Source: Delphinus delphis (taxonomy: Eukaryota; Chordata; Mammalia; Artiodactyla; Delphinidae). From it: a DNA stretch of 64,000 bases. The stretch covers positions 248,001 to 312,000 of the forward strand of contig NW_027192670.1 of NCBI RefSeq assembly GCF_949987515.2, read 5' to 3'. The position numbers and the translations under genes are program-made. The first letter of the stretch is position 1; each line of letters begins with the position of its first letter. The notes under the pieces were generated by a model. It saw only the letters and a program-made list of their open reading frames with translations, was not told where the DNA came from and made no database searches. Shown here piece after piece: positions 23,741 to 36,373 of this stretch.

Positions 23741-25319
23741 TTATGCTGATGGGCGGGATGTAAATTGCCAACAACCACTCGGGAGAAGTGTATGGTGTTT
23801 CCTGAAACATCTAAAAAACAAAGCAACAGAACCTAGGGCACTTCCACTTATGGTCCTATAGCTTAGGGAAATTAAAATCAAAAAGACACAGCCACCCCAA
23901 AGTTTGGGACGCCTCTGTTTACAAGAACCTCGTTTACAGTACAAGTTCAACATCGCAGAAAGTGAAAAATGGATAAAGAAGTTGTGGTATTTACTTACAA
24001 AGCAATATCACTCAGCAATGAAATCTGTGTCATCAGGCCCTTAGCAGCACAATGAGTGGATTCAGGTATGATGATTCTAACTGAAATAAGTCACACAGAA
24101 AAAGAAACATCATAAGATATCAGTAATACACGGAATGTAAACTTGGCTACACAGGAACTGAATTACAGAACAGAAGAGGGTCTCAAATTTAGAAAACCAA
24201 CTTATGCTTGCTTCAGGGTAAAGGTGAGTTGGGGTGCTGCATAAAACCAGAGATTGAAATGAGCACAGATAAAGTTCCTTAGGCCAAATATGGAATAGAC
24301 AAGAGCTACTCCTTGCTCAACGAAATGGACTCAACACCACATATTAAACGCCTAAGAATGTACCTGACTAGTAAGTATCGTAAAACCTATGGATTGCTAT
24401 GTCTCCGAAAGAGAATCAAGCATGTGTACAGGGGCATAAACGCAGCAGTGATAGGATTGGAGAGGTTCGGTGAGCAAATGAAGACCCTTTGAAGTCTTAT
24501 TGCATGGTACCCATTACACGGGTCTCAACTCTCCAGGTTTAAGGTATTCTTCCTTCAGCTAAAACATGCATGAGGAACCCAAGTATGATCAACCATGTGA
24601 ACGGGAGACGTGTTCAAATATGTCTCAGTTTTCCTCCCCTGGTACTCGGGTGCAACATTCCAGATGCTTTACTAACACTCTCCCCACTTGGAGAGTCAGC
24701 GCCTTTAACCTCCTGTTTGGCCCAGTTTGCAATTTCTGCGGAAGATGAACAGGAATAGCGAGAACCAATGAGAGGCTAGCTGGAGGTGTCTGGACGGGCA
24801 AATTTAACTCTCATTTCCCACCAGGAAGAGGAAATAACCAAAGGCTCAGCGTGCCGTACCGGAACCAGATTAGGGCCTGAAGCCATCCTGCGGTGTTGCG
24901 GCCAGCTCAAAAGAAAGCGAGTTGAAGAAAGGAGCTCAGGGGCACTGTAATTCACAAACCTGCAGAGTTATAAATGACAGCTATCGTCCAAAAATAGACT
25001 GAAGTAAGGCTGCCAAGAGGACTTGAAAGCGGGGCAGAATTGCAGGAAACCGATTTCAGGAGGTAGACTGGAATTGCATTGAAAGCATAGGAAAAGAGGC
25101 AGAACGTCCACAATGATGCACTTGGCCAAAAAGGGCGTATGCGTTTTTTCCTGAATATATTCAGGAAAAAACGCATACGCACTTTTTGGCCAACCAAGCA
25201 AGCTTGCAAAGGAAATCTGCACTACAATGAAGTCTCACTTCCCCCCGGTCAAAAGGGCCATCTGAAAAAAGTGTAAAATCCAGAAAGGCAGGACAGGCCA
25301 TGGAGAACTGGGAGCCTTG
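23741..25319 (+). repeat. Satellite monomer M15 (1,579 bp)
   Basis: Near copy of M13; second member of the 3,158-bp dimer duplication. Contains P16. Confidence 0.9.
25122..25193. repeat. P16 palindrome, one mismatch
   Basis: Right arm cgcact state; dimer partner of P14. Confidence 0.93.
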
Positions 25320-26899
25320 TTATGCTGATGGGCGGGATGTAAATTGCCAACAACCACTCGGGAGAAGTGTATGGTGTTTCCTGAAACATCTAAAAAACAA
25401 AGCAACAGAACCTAGGGCACTTCCACTTATGGTCCTATAGCTTAGGGAAATTAAAATCAAAAAGACACAGCCACCCGAAAGTTTGGGACGCCTCTGTTTA
25501 CAAGAACCTCGTTTACAGTACAAGTTCAACATCGCAGAAAGTGAAAAATGGATAAAGAAGTTGTGGTATTTACTTACAAAGCAATATCACTCAGCAATGA
25601 AATCTGTGTCATCAGGCCCTTAGCAGCACAATGAGTGGATTCAGGTATGATGATTCTAACTGAAATAAGTCACACAGAAAAAGAAACATCATAAGATATC
25701 AGTAATACACGGAATGTAAACTTGGCTACACAGGAACTGAATTACAGAACAGAACAGGGTCTCAAATTTAGAAAACCTACTTATTCTTGCTTAAGGGGAA
25801 AGGTGAGTTGGGGTGCTGCATAAAACCAGAGATTGAAATGAACACAGATAAAGTTCCTTAAGCCAAATATGGAATAGACAAGAGCTACTCCTTGCTCAAC
25901 GAAATGGACTCAACACCCCATATTAAACGCCTAAGAATGTACCTGACTAGTAAGTATCTTAAAACCTATGGATTGCTATGTCTCCGAAAGAGAATCAAGC
26001 ATGTGTACAGGGGCATAAACGCAGCAGTGATAGGATTGGAGAGGTTCGGTGAGCAAATGAAGACCCTTTGAAGTCATATTGCATGGTACCCTTTCCACGG
26101 GTTTCAACTACCCAGGTTTAAGGTATTCTTCCTTCAGCTAAAACATGCATGTGGAACCTAGAGTATGATCAACCATGTGATCGGGAGACGTGTTCAAATA
26201 TGTCTCAGTTTTCCTCCCCTGGTACTCGGGTGCAACATTCCAGACGCTTTACTAACACTCTCCCCACTTGGAGAGTCAGTCCCTTTAACCTCCTGTTTGG
26301 CCCAGTTTGCAATTTCTGCGGAAGATGAACAGGAATAGTGAGAACCAATGAAAGGCTAGCTGGAGGTGTCTGGACGGGCAAATTTAACTCTCATTTCCCA
26401 CCAGGAAGAGGAAATAACCAAAGGCTCAGCGTGCCGTACCGGAACCAGATTAGGGCCTGAAGCCATCCTGCGGTGTTGCGGCCAGGTCACAAGAAAGCGA
26501 GTTGAAGAAAGGAGCTCAGGGGCACTGTAATTCACAAACCTGCAGAGTTATAAATGACAGCTATCGTCCAAAAATAGACTGAAGTAAGGCTGCCAAGAGG
26601 ACTTGAAAGCGGGGCAGAATTGCAGGAAACCGATTTCAGGAGGTAGACTGGAATTGCATTGAAAGCATAGGAAAAGAGGCAGAACGTCCACAATGATGCA
26701 CTTGGCCAAAAAGGGCGTATGCGTTTTGTCCTGAATATATTCAGGACAAAACGCATACGCCCTTTTTGGCCAACCAAGCAAGCTTGCAAAGGAAATCTGC
26801 ACTACAATGAAGTCTCACTTCCCCCCGGTCAAAAGGGCCATCTGAAAAAAGTGTAAAATCCAGAAAGGCAGGACAGGCCATGGAGAACTGGGAGCCTTG
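25320..26899 (+). repeat. Satellite monomer M16 (1,580 bp), crossover hybrid
   Basis: M10-type variants run from the start to 26355 (ccacccgaaag, cttattcttgc, taccctttccac, aatgaaaggc). From 26414 on it is M11-type (gaggaaataacc, gtgccgtacc) and ends in the M11-type palindrome P17. The switch lies in the ~58 identical bases between. The order M10-M11 is thus collapsed to one monomer. Confidence 0.85.
26702..26773. repeat. P17 palindrome, perfect through paired changes
   Basis: Same two-armed change as P12; it lies downstream of the crossover in M16, so it came from the M11-type parent. Confidence 0.95.
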
Positions 26900-28479
26900 T
26901 TATGCTGATGGGCGGGATGTAAATTGCCAACAACCACTCGGGAGAAGTGTATGGTGTTTCCTGAAACATCTAAAAAACAAAGCAACAGAACCTAGGGCAC
27001 TTCCACTTATGGTCCTATAGCTTAGGGAAATTAAAATCAAAAAGACACAGCCACCCCAAAGTTTGGAACGGCTCTGTTTACAAGAACCTCGTTTACAGTA
27101 CAAGTTCAACATCGCAGAAAGTGAAAAATGGATAAAGAACTTGTGGTATTTACTTACAAAGCAATATCACTCAGCAATGAAATCTGTGTCATCAGGCCCT
27201 TAGCAGCACAATGAGTGGATTCAGGTATGATGATTCTAACTGAAGTAAGTCACACAGAAAAAGAAACATCATAAGATATCAGTAATACACGGAATGTAAA
27301 CTTTGCTACACAGGAACTGAATTACAGAACAGAACATGGTCTCAAATTTAGAAAACCAACTTATGCTTGCTTAAGGGGAATGGTGAGTTGGGGTGCTGCA
27401 TAAAACCAGAGATTGAAATCAGCACAGATAAAGTTCCTTAAGCCAAATATGGAATAGACAAGAGCTACTCCTTGCTCAACGAAATGGACTCAACACCCCA
27501 TATTAAACGCCTAAGAACGTACCTGACTAGTAAGTATCTTAAAACCTATGGATTGCTATGTCTCCGAAAGAGAATCAAGCATGTGTACAGGGGCATAAAC
27601 GCAGCAGTGATAGGATTGGAGAGGTTCGGTGAGCAAATGAAGACCCTTTGAAGTCATATTGCATGGTACCCATTCCACGGGTTTCAACTACCCAGGTTTA
27701 AGGTATTCTTCCTTCAGCTAAAACATGCATGTGGAACCCAGAGTATGATCAACCATGTGAACGGGAGACGTGTTCAAATATGTCTCAGTTTTCCTCCCCT
27801 GGTACTCGGGTGCAACATTCCAGACGCTTTACTAACACTCTCCCCACTTGGAGAGTCAGCGCCTTTAACCTCCTGTTTAGCCCAGTTTGCAATTTCTGCG
27901 GAAGATGAACAGGAATAGCGAGAACCAATGAGAGGCTAGCTGGAGGTGTCTGGACGGGCAAATTTAACTCTCATTTCCCACCAGGAAGAGGAAATAACCA
28001 AAGGCTCAGTGTGCTGTACCGGAACCAGATTAGGGCCTGAAGCCACCCTGCGGTGTTGCGGCCAGCTCAAAAGAAAGCGAGTTGAAGAAAGGAGCAAAGG
28101 GGCACTGTAATTCACAAACCTGCAGAGTTATAAATGACAGCTATCGTCCAATAATAGACTGAAGTAAGGCTGCCAAGAGGACTTGAAAGCGGGGCAGAAT
28201 TGCAGGAAACCGATTTCAGGAGGTAGACTGGAATTGCATTGAAAGCATAGGAAAAGAGGCAGAACGTCCACAATGATGCACTTGGCCAAAAAGGGCGTAT
28301 GCGTTTTTTCCTGAATATATTCAGGAAAAAACGCATACGCACTTTTTGGCCAACCAAGCAAGCTTGCAAAGGAAATCTGCACTACAATGAAGTCTCACTT
28401 CTCCCCAGTCAAAAGGGCCATCTGAAAAAAGTGTAAAATCCAGAAAGGCAGGACAGGCCATGGAGAACTGGGAGCCTTG
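26900..28479 (+). repeat. Satellite monomer M17 (1,580 bp)
   Basis: Begins like M12, then takes aagaacgtacc as in M21, and ends with ggagcaaagg as in M23, M27 and M31. Private gaaatcagc near 27416. Contains P18. Confidence 0.9.
28282..28353. repeat. P18 palindrome, one mismatch
   Basis: Right arm cgcact state. Confidence 0.93.
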
Positions 28480-30058
28480 TTATGCTGATGGGCGGGATGT
28501 AAATTGCCAACAACCACTCGGGAGAAGTGTATGGTGTTTCCTGAAACATCTAAAAAACAAAGCAACAGAACCTAGGGCACTTCCACTTATGGTCCTATAG
28601 CTTAGGGAAATTAAAATCAAAAAGACACAGCCACCCGAAAGTTTGGGACGCCTCTGTTTACAAGAACCTCGTTTACAGTACAAGTTCAACATCGCAGAAA
28701 GTGAAAAATGGATAAAGAAGTTGTGGTATTTACTTACAAAGCAATATCACTCAGCAATGAAATCTGTGTCATCAGGCCCTTAGCAGCACAATGAGTGGAT
28801 TCAGGTATGATGATTCTAACTGAAATAAGTCACACAGAAAAAGAAACATCATAAGATATCAGTAATACACGGAATGTAAACTTGGCTACACAGGAACTGA
28901 ATTACAGAACAGAAGAGGGTCTCAAATTTAGAAAACCAACTTATGCTTGCTTAAGGGTAAAGGTGAGTTGGGGTGCTGCATAAAACCAGAGATTGAAATG
29001 AGCACAGATAAAGTTCCTTAGGCCAAATATGGAATAGACAAGAGCTACTCCTTGCTCAACGAAATGGACTCAACACCGCATATTAAACGCCTAAGAATGT
29101 ACCTGACTAGTAAGTATCGTAAAACCTATGGATTGCTATGTCTCCGAAAGAGAATCAAGCATGTGTACAGGGGCATAAACGCAGCAGTGATAGGATTGGA
29201 GAGGTTCGGTGAGCAAATGAAGACCCTTTGAAGTCTTATTGCATGGTACCCATTACACGGGTCTCAACTCTCCAGGTTTAAGGTATTCTTCCTTCAGCTA
29301 AAACATGCATGAGGAACCCAAGTATGATCAACCATGTGAACGGGAGACGTGTTCAAATATGTCTCAGTTTTCCTCCCCTGGTACTCGGGTGCAACATTCC
29401 AGATGCTTTACTAACACTCTCCCCACTTGGAGACTCAGCGCCTTTAACCTCCTGTTTGGCCCAGTTTGCAATTTCTGCGGAAGATGAACAGGAATAGCGA
29501 GAACCAATGAGAGGCTAGCTGGAGGTGTCTGGACGGGCAAATTTAACTCTCATTTCCCACCAGGAAGAGGAAATAACCAAAGGCTCAGCGTGCCGTACCG
29601 GAACCAGATTAGGGCCTGAAGCCATCCTGCGGTGTTGCGGCCAGCTCAAAAGAAAGCGAGTTGAAGAAAGGAGCTCAGGGGCACTGTAATTCACAAACCT
29701 GCAGAGTTATAAATGACAGCTATCGTCCAAAAATAGACTGAAGTAAGGCTGCCAAGAGGACTTGAAAGCGGGGCAGAATTGCAGGAAACCGATTTCAGGA
29801 GGTAGACTGGAATTGCATTGAAAGCATAGGAAAAGAGGCAGAACGTCCACAATGATGCACTTGGCCAAAAAGGGCGTATGCGTTTTTTCCTGAATATATT
29901 CAGGAAAAAACGCATACGCACTTTTTGGCCAACCAAGCAAGCTTGCAAAGGAAATCTGCACTACAATGAAGTCTCACTTCCCCCCGGTCAAAAGGGCCAT
30001 CTGAAAAAAGTGTAAAATCCAGAAAGGCAGGACAGGCCATGGAGAACTGGGAGCCTTG
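28480..30058 (+). repeat. Satellite monomer M18 (1,579 bp)
   Basis: Near copy of the first part of M24, 9,474 bp downstream (ccacccgaaag, gagactcagcg). Contains P19. Confidence 0.9.
29861..29932. repeat. P19 palindrome, one mismatch
   Basis: Right arm cgcact state. Confidence 0.93.
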
Positions 30059-31638
30059 TTATGCTGATGGGCGGGATGTAAATTGCCAACAACCACTCGG
30101 GAGAAGTGTATGGTGTTTCCTGAAACATCTAAAAAACAAAGCAACAGAACCTAGGGCACTTCCACTTATGGTCCTATAGCTTAGGGAAATTAAAATCAAA
30201 AAGACACAGCCACCCGAAAGTTTGGGACGCCTCTGTTTACAAGAACCTCGTTTACAGTACAAGTTCAACATCGCAGAAAGTGAAAAATGGATAAAGAAGT
30301 TGTGGTATTTACTTACAAAGCAATATCACTCAGCAATGAAATCTGTGTCATCAGGCCCTTAGCAGCACAATGAGTGGATTCAGGTATGATGATTCTAACT
30401 GAAATAAGTCACACAGAAAAAGAAACATCATAAGATATCAGTAATACACGGAATGTAAACTTGGCTACACAGGAACTGAATTACAGAACAGAACAGGGTC
30501 TCAAATTTAGAAAACCTACTTATTCTTGCTTAAGGGGAAAGGTGAGTTGGGGTGCTGCATAAAACCAGAGATTGAAATGAACACAGATAAAGTTCCTTAA
30601 GCCAAATATGGAATAGACAAGAGCTACTCCTTGCTCAACGAAATGGACTCAACACCCCATATTAAACGCCTAAGAATGTACCTGACTAGTAAGTATCTTA
30701 AAACCTATGGATTGCTATGTCTCCGAAAGAGAATCAAGCATGTGTACAGGGGCATAAACGCAGCAGTGATAGGATTGGAGAGGTTCGGTGAGCAAATGAA
30801 GACCCTTTGAAGTCATATTGCATGGTACCCATTCCACGGGTTTCAACTACCCAGGTTTAAGGTATTCTTCCTTCAGCTAAAACATGCATGTGGAACCTAG
30901 AGTATGATCAACCATGTGATCGGGAGACGTGTTCAAATATGTCTCAGTTTTCCTCCCCTGGTACTCGGGTGCAACATTCCAGACGCTTTACTAACACTCT
31001 CCCCACTTGGAGAGTCAGTCCCTTTAACCTCCTGTTTGGCCCAGTTTGCAATTTCTGCGGAAGATGAACAGGAATAGTGAGAACCAATGAAAGGCTAGCT
31101 GGAGGTGTCTGGACGGGCAAATTTAACTCTCATTTCCCACCAGGAAGAGGAATTAACCAAAGGCTCAGCATGCCGGGCCGGAACCAGATTAGGGCCTGAA
31201 GCCATCCTGCGGTGTTGCGGCCAGCTCAAAAGAAAGCGAGTTGAAGAAAGGAGCTCAGGGGCACTGTAATTCACAAACCTGCAGAGTTATAAATGACAGC
31301 TATCGTCCAAAAATAGACTGAAGTAAGGCTGCCAAGAGGACTTGAAAGCGGGGCAGAATTGCAGGAAACCGATTTCAGGAGGTAGACTGGAATTGCATTG
31401 AAAGCATAGGAAAAGAGGCAGAACGTCCACAATGATGCACTTGGCCAAAAAGGGCGTATGCGTTTTTTCCTGAATATATTCAGGAAAAAACGCATACGCC
31501 CTTTTTGGCCAACCAAGCAAGCTTGCAAAGGAAATCTGCACTACAATGAAGTCTCACTTCCCCCCGGTCAAAAGGGCCATCTGAAAAAAGTGTAAAATCC
31601 AGAAAGGCAGGACAGGCCATGGAGAACTGGGAGCCTTG
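30059..31638 (+). repeat. Satellite monomer M19 (1,580 bp)
   Basis: Counterpart of M10 at an offset of 14,214 bp, with few differences (tacccattcc for taccctttcc; gaagccatcc for gaagacatcc). Contains perfect palindrome P20. Confidence 0.9.
31441..31512. repeat. P20 palindrome, perfect
   Basis: All 36 pairs match; counterpart of P11. Confidence 0.95.
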
Positions 31639-33217
31639 TTATGCTGAAGGGCGGGATGTAAATTGCCAACAGACACTCGGGAGAAGTGTATGGTGTTTCC
31701 TGAAACATCTAAAAAACAAAGCAACAGAGCCTAGGGCACTTCCACTTATGGTCCTATAGCTTAAGGAAATTAAAATCAAAAAGACACAGCCACCCCAAAG
31801 TTTGGAACGGCTCTGTTTACAAGAACCTCGTTTACAGTACAAGTTCAACATCGCAGAAAGTGAAAAATGGATAAAGAAGTTGTGGTATTCACTTACAAAG
31901 CAATATCACTCAGCAATGAAATCTATGTCATCAGGCCCTTAGCAGCACAATGAGTGGATTCAGGTATGATGATTCTAACTGAAATAAGTCACACAGAAAA
32001 AGAAACATCATAAGATATCAGTAATACATGGAATGTAAACTTGGCTACACAGGAACTGAATTACAGAACAGAACAGGGTCTCAAATTTAGAAAACCAACT
32101 TATGCTTGCTTAAGGGTAAAGGTGAGTTGGGGTGCTGCATAAAACCAGAGATTGAAATGAGCACAGATAAAGTTCCTTAGGCTAAATATGGAATAGACAA
32201 GAGCTACTCCTTGCTCAACGAAATGGACTCAACACCGCATATTAAACGCCTAAGAATGTACCTGACTAGTAAGTATCGTAAAACCTATGGATTGCTATGT
32301 CTCTGAAAGAGAATCAAGCATGTGTACAGGGGCATAAACGCAGCAGTGATAGGATTGGAGAGGTTCGGTGAGCAAATGAAGACCCTTTGAAGTCATATTG
32401 CATGGTACCCATTACACGGGTCTCAACTCTCCAGGTTTAAGGTATTCTTCCTTCAGCTAAAACATGCATGAGGAACCCAAGTATGATCAACCATGTGAAC
32501 GGGAGACGTGTTCAAATATGTCTCAGTTTTCCTCCCCTGGTACTCGGGTGCAACATTCCAGACGCTTTACTAACACTCTCCCCACTTGGAGAGTCAGCGC
32601 CTTTAACCTCCTGTTTGGCCCAGTTTGCAATTTCTGCGGAAGATGAACAGGAATAGCGAGAACCAATGAGAGACTAGCTGGAGGTGTCTGGACGGGCAAA
32701 TTTAACTCTCATTTCCCACCAGGAAGAGGAAATAACCAAAGGCTCAGCGTGCCGTACCGGAACCAGATTAGGGCCTGAAGCCATCCTGCGGTGTTGCGGC
32801 CAGGTCACAAGAAAGCGAGTTGAAGAAAGGAGCTCAGGGGCACTGTAATTCACAAACCTGCAGAGTTATAAATGACAGCTATCGTCCAAAAATAGACTGA
32901 AGTAAGGCTGCCAAGAGGACTTGAAAGCGGGGCAGAATTGCAGGAAACCGATTTCAGGAGGTAGACTGGAATTGCATTGAAAGCATAGGAAAAGAGGCAG
33001 AACGTCCACAATGATGCACTTGGCCAAAAAGGGCGTATGCGTTTTGTCCTGAATATATTCAGGACAAAACGCATACGCCCTTTTTGGCCAACCAAGCAAG
33101 CTTGCAAAGGAAATCTGCACTACAATGAAGTCTCACTTCCCCCCGGTCAAAAGGGCCATCTGAAAAAAGTGTAAAATCCAGAAAGGCAGGACAGGCCATG
33201 GAGAACTGGGAGCCTTG
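31639..33217 (+). repeat. Satellite monomer M20 (1,579 bp)
   Basis: Counterpart of M11 (ctgaagggcgg, gcttaagg, tctctgaaag, atacatggaat all shared). Contains P21 with matched arm changes. Confidence 0.9.
33020..33091. repeat. P21 palindrome, perfect through paired changes
   Basis: Same two-armed change as P12 and P17; counterpart of P12 in the 14.2-kb duplication. Confidence 0.95.
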
Positions 33218-34795
33218 TTATGCTGATGGGCGGGATGTAAATTGCCAACAACCACTCGGGAGAAGTGTATGGTGTTTCCTGAAACATCTAAAAAACAAAG
33301 CAACAGAACCTAGGGCACTTCCACTTATGGTCCTATAGCTTAGGGAAATTAAAATCAAAAAGACACAGCCACCCCAAAGTTTGGAACGGCTCTGTTTACA
33401 AGAACCTCGTTTACAGTACAAGTTCAACATCGCAGAAAGTGAAAAATGGATAAAGAACTTGTGGTATTTACTTACAAAGCAATATCACTCAGCAATGAAA
33501 TCTGTGTCATCAGGCCCTTAGCAGCACAATGAGTGGATTCAGGTATGATGATTCTAACTGAAGTAAGTCACACAGAAAAAGAAACATCATAAGATATCAG
33601 TAATACACGGAATGTAAACTTTGCTACACAGGAACTGAATTACAGAACAGAACAGGGTCTCAAATTTAGAAAACCAACTTATGCTTGCTTAAGGGGAATG
33701 GTGAGTTGGGGTGCTGCATAAAACCAGAGATTGAAATGAGCACAGATAAAGTTCCTTAAGCCAAATATGGAATAGACAAGAGCTACTCCTTGCTCAACGA
33801 AATGGACTCAACACCCCATATTAAACGCCTAAGAACGTACCTGACTAGTAAGTATCTTAAAACCTATGGATTGCTATGTCTCCGAAAGAGAATCAAGCAT
33901 GTGTACAGGGGCATAAACGCAGCAGTGATAGGATTGGAGAGGTTCGGTGAGCAAATGAAGACCCTTTGAAGTCATATTGCATGGTACCCATTCCACGGGT
34001 TTCAGCTACCCAGGTTTAAGGTATTCTTCCTTCAGCTAAAACATGCATGTGGAACCTAGAGTATGATCAACCATGTGATCGGGAGACGTGTTCAAATATG
34101 TGTCAGTTTTCCTCCCCTGGTACTCGGGTGCAACATTCCAGACGCTTTACTAACACTCTCCCCACTTGGAGAGTCAGTCCCTTTAACATCCTGTTTGGCC
34201 CAGTTTGCAATTTCTGCGGAAGATGAACAGGAATAGCGAGAACCAATGAGAGGCTAGCTGGAGGTGTCTGGACGGGCAAATTTAACTCTCATTTCCCACC
34301 AGGAAGAGGAATTAACCAAAGGCTCAGCAGGCCGGGCCGGAACCAGATTAGGGCCTGAAGCCATCCTGCGGTGTTGCGGCCAGGTCACAAGAAAGCGAGT
34401 TGAAGAAAGGAGCTCAGGAGCACTGTAATTCACAAACCTGCAGAGTTATAAATGACAGCTATCGTCCAAAAATAGACTGAAGTAAGGCTGCCAAGAGGAC
34501 TTGAAAGCGGGGCAGAATTGCAGGAAACCGATTTCAGGAGGTAGACTGGAATTGCATTGAAAGCATAGGAAAAGAGGCAGAACGTCCACAATGATGCACT
34601 TGGCCAAAAAGGGCGTATGCGTTTTTTCCTGAATATATTCAGGAAAAAACGCATACGCACTTTTTGGCCAACCAAGCAAGCTTGCAAAGGAAATCTGCAC
34701 TACAATGAAGTCTCACTTCCCCCCGGTCAAAAGGGCCATCTGAAAAAAGTGTAAAATCCAGAAAGGCAACAGGCCATTGAGAACTGGGAGCCTTG
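33218..34795 (+). repeat. Satellite monomer M21 (1,578 bp)
   Basis: Begins like M12 and M17; carries tttcagctaccc and atgtgtcag, which recur in M22, M26 and M30. Ends with the ggcaacaggcc variant. Likely relative of the second monomer of tetramers A and B. Contains P22. Confidence 0.9.
34600..34671. repeat. P22 palindrome, one mismatch
   Basis: Right arm cgcact state. Confidence 0.93.
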
Positions 34796-36373
34796 TTATG
34801 CTGATGGGCGGGATGTAAATTGCCAACAGACACTTGGGAGAAGTGTATGGTGTTTCCTGAAACATCTAAAAAACAAAGCAACAGAGCCTAGGGCACTTCC
34901 ACTTATGGTCCTATAGCTTAGGGAAATTAAAATCAAAAAGACACAGCCACCCCAAAGTTTGGGACGCCTCTGTTTACAAGAACCTCGTTTACAGTACAAG
35001 TTCAACATCGCAGAAAGTGAAAAATGGATAAAGAAGTTGTGGTATTCACTTACAAAGCAATATCACTCAGCAATGAAATCTATGTCATCAGGCCCTTAGC
35101 AGCACAATGAGTGGATTCAGGTATGATGATTCTAACTGAAATAAGTCACACAGAAAAAGAAACATCATAAGATATCAGTAATACACGGAATGGAAACTTG
35201 GCTACACAGGAACTGAATTACAGAACAGAACAGGGTCTCAAATTTAGAAAACCAACTTATGCTTGCTTAAGGGGAAAGGTGAGTTGGGGTGCTGCATAAA
35301 ACCAGAGATGGAAATGAGCACAGATAAAGTTCCTTAAGCCAAATATGGAATAGACAAGAGCTACTCCTTGCTCAACGAAATGGACTCAACACCCCATATT
35401 AAACGCCTAAGAACGTACCTGACTAGTAAGTATCTTAAAACCTATGGATTGCTATGTCTCCGAAAGAGAATCAAGCATGTGTACAGGGGCATAAACGCAG
35501 CAGTGATAGGATTGGAGAGGTTCGGTGAGCAAATGAAGACCCTTTGAAGTCATATTGCATGGTACCCATTCCACGGGTTTCAGCTACCCAGGTTTAAGGT
35601 ATTCTTCCTTCAGCTAAAACATGCATGTGGAACCTAGAGTATGATCAACCATGTGATCGGGAGACGTGTTCAAATATGTGTCAGTTTTCCTCCCCTGGTA
35701 CTCGGGTGCAACATTCCAGACGCTTTACTAACACTCTCCCCACTTGGAGAGTCAGTCCCTTTAACCTAATGTTTGGCCCAGTTTGCAATTTCTGCGGAAG
35801 ATGAACAGGAATAGCGAGAACCAATGAGAGGCTAGCTGGAGGTGTCTGGACGGGCAAATTTAACTCTCATTTCCCACCAGGAAGAGGAATTAACCAAAGG
35901 CTCAGCAGGCCGGGCCGGAACCAGATTAGGGCCTGAAGCCATCCTGCGGTGTTGCGGCCAGGTCACAAGAAAGCGAGTTGAAGAAAGGAGCTCAGGAGCA
36001 CTGTAATTCACAAACCTGCAGAGTTATAAATGACAGCTATCGTCCAAAAATAGACTGAAGTAAGGCTGCCAAGAGGACTTGAAAGCGGGGCAGAATTGCA
36101 GGAAACCGATTTCAGGAGGTAGACTGGAATTGCATTGAAAGCATAGGAAAAGAGGCAGAACGTCCACAATGATGCACTTGGCCAAAAAGGGCGTATGCGT
36201 TTTTTCCTGAATATATTCAGGAAAAAACGCATACGCACTTTTTGGCCAACCAAGCAAGCTTGCAAAGGAAATCTGCACTACAATGAAGTCTCACTTCCCC
36301 CCGGTCAAAAGGGCCATCTGAAAAAAGTGTAAAATCCAGAAAGGCAACAGGCCATTGAGAACTGGGAGGCTTG
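34796..36373 (+). repeat. Satellite monomer M22 (1,578 bp)
   Basis: Starts and ends with the ggcaacaggcc junction type, so it sits as an extra monomer between the M21 and M23 types. Shares ttaacctaatg with M5. Contains P23. Confidence 0.9.
36178..36249. repeat. P23 palindrome, one mismatch
   Basis: Right arm cgcact state. Confidence 0.93.

Larger units (their letters stand above)
22888..25778 (+). repeat. 3,158-bp dimer, second copy
   Basis: Repeats the preceding dimer; identity ends at cttattcttgc near 25780, where the M10 type returns. Confidence 0.75.
13900..28100 (+). repeat. 9-monomer duplication, left copy (best-matching part ~14.7-19.4 kb)
   Basis: M10-M12 and M19-M21 lie exactly 14,214 bp apart and share rare variants (ctgaagggcgg, gcttaagg, tctctgaaag, atacatggaat, gagactagc, paired palindrome change). 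The intervening monomers have been reshuffled since, so the edges are approximate. Confidence 0.6.
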
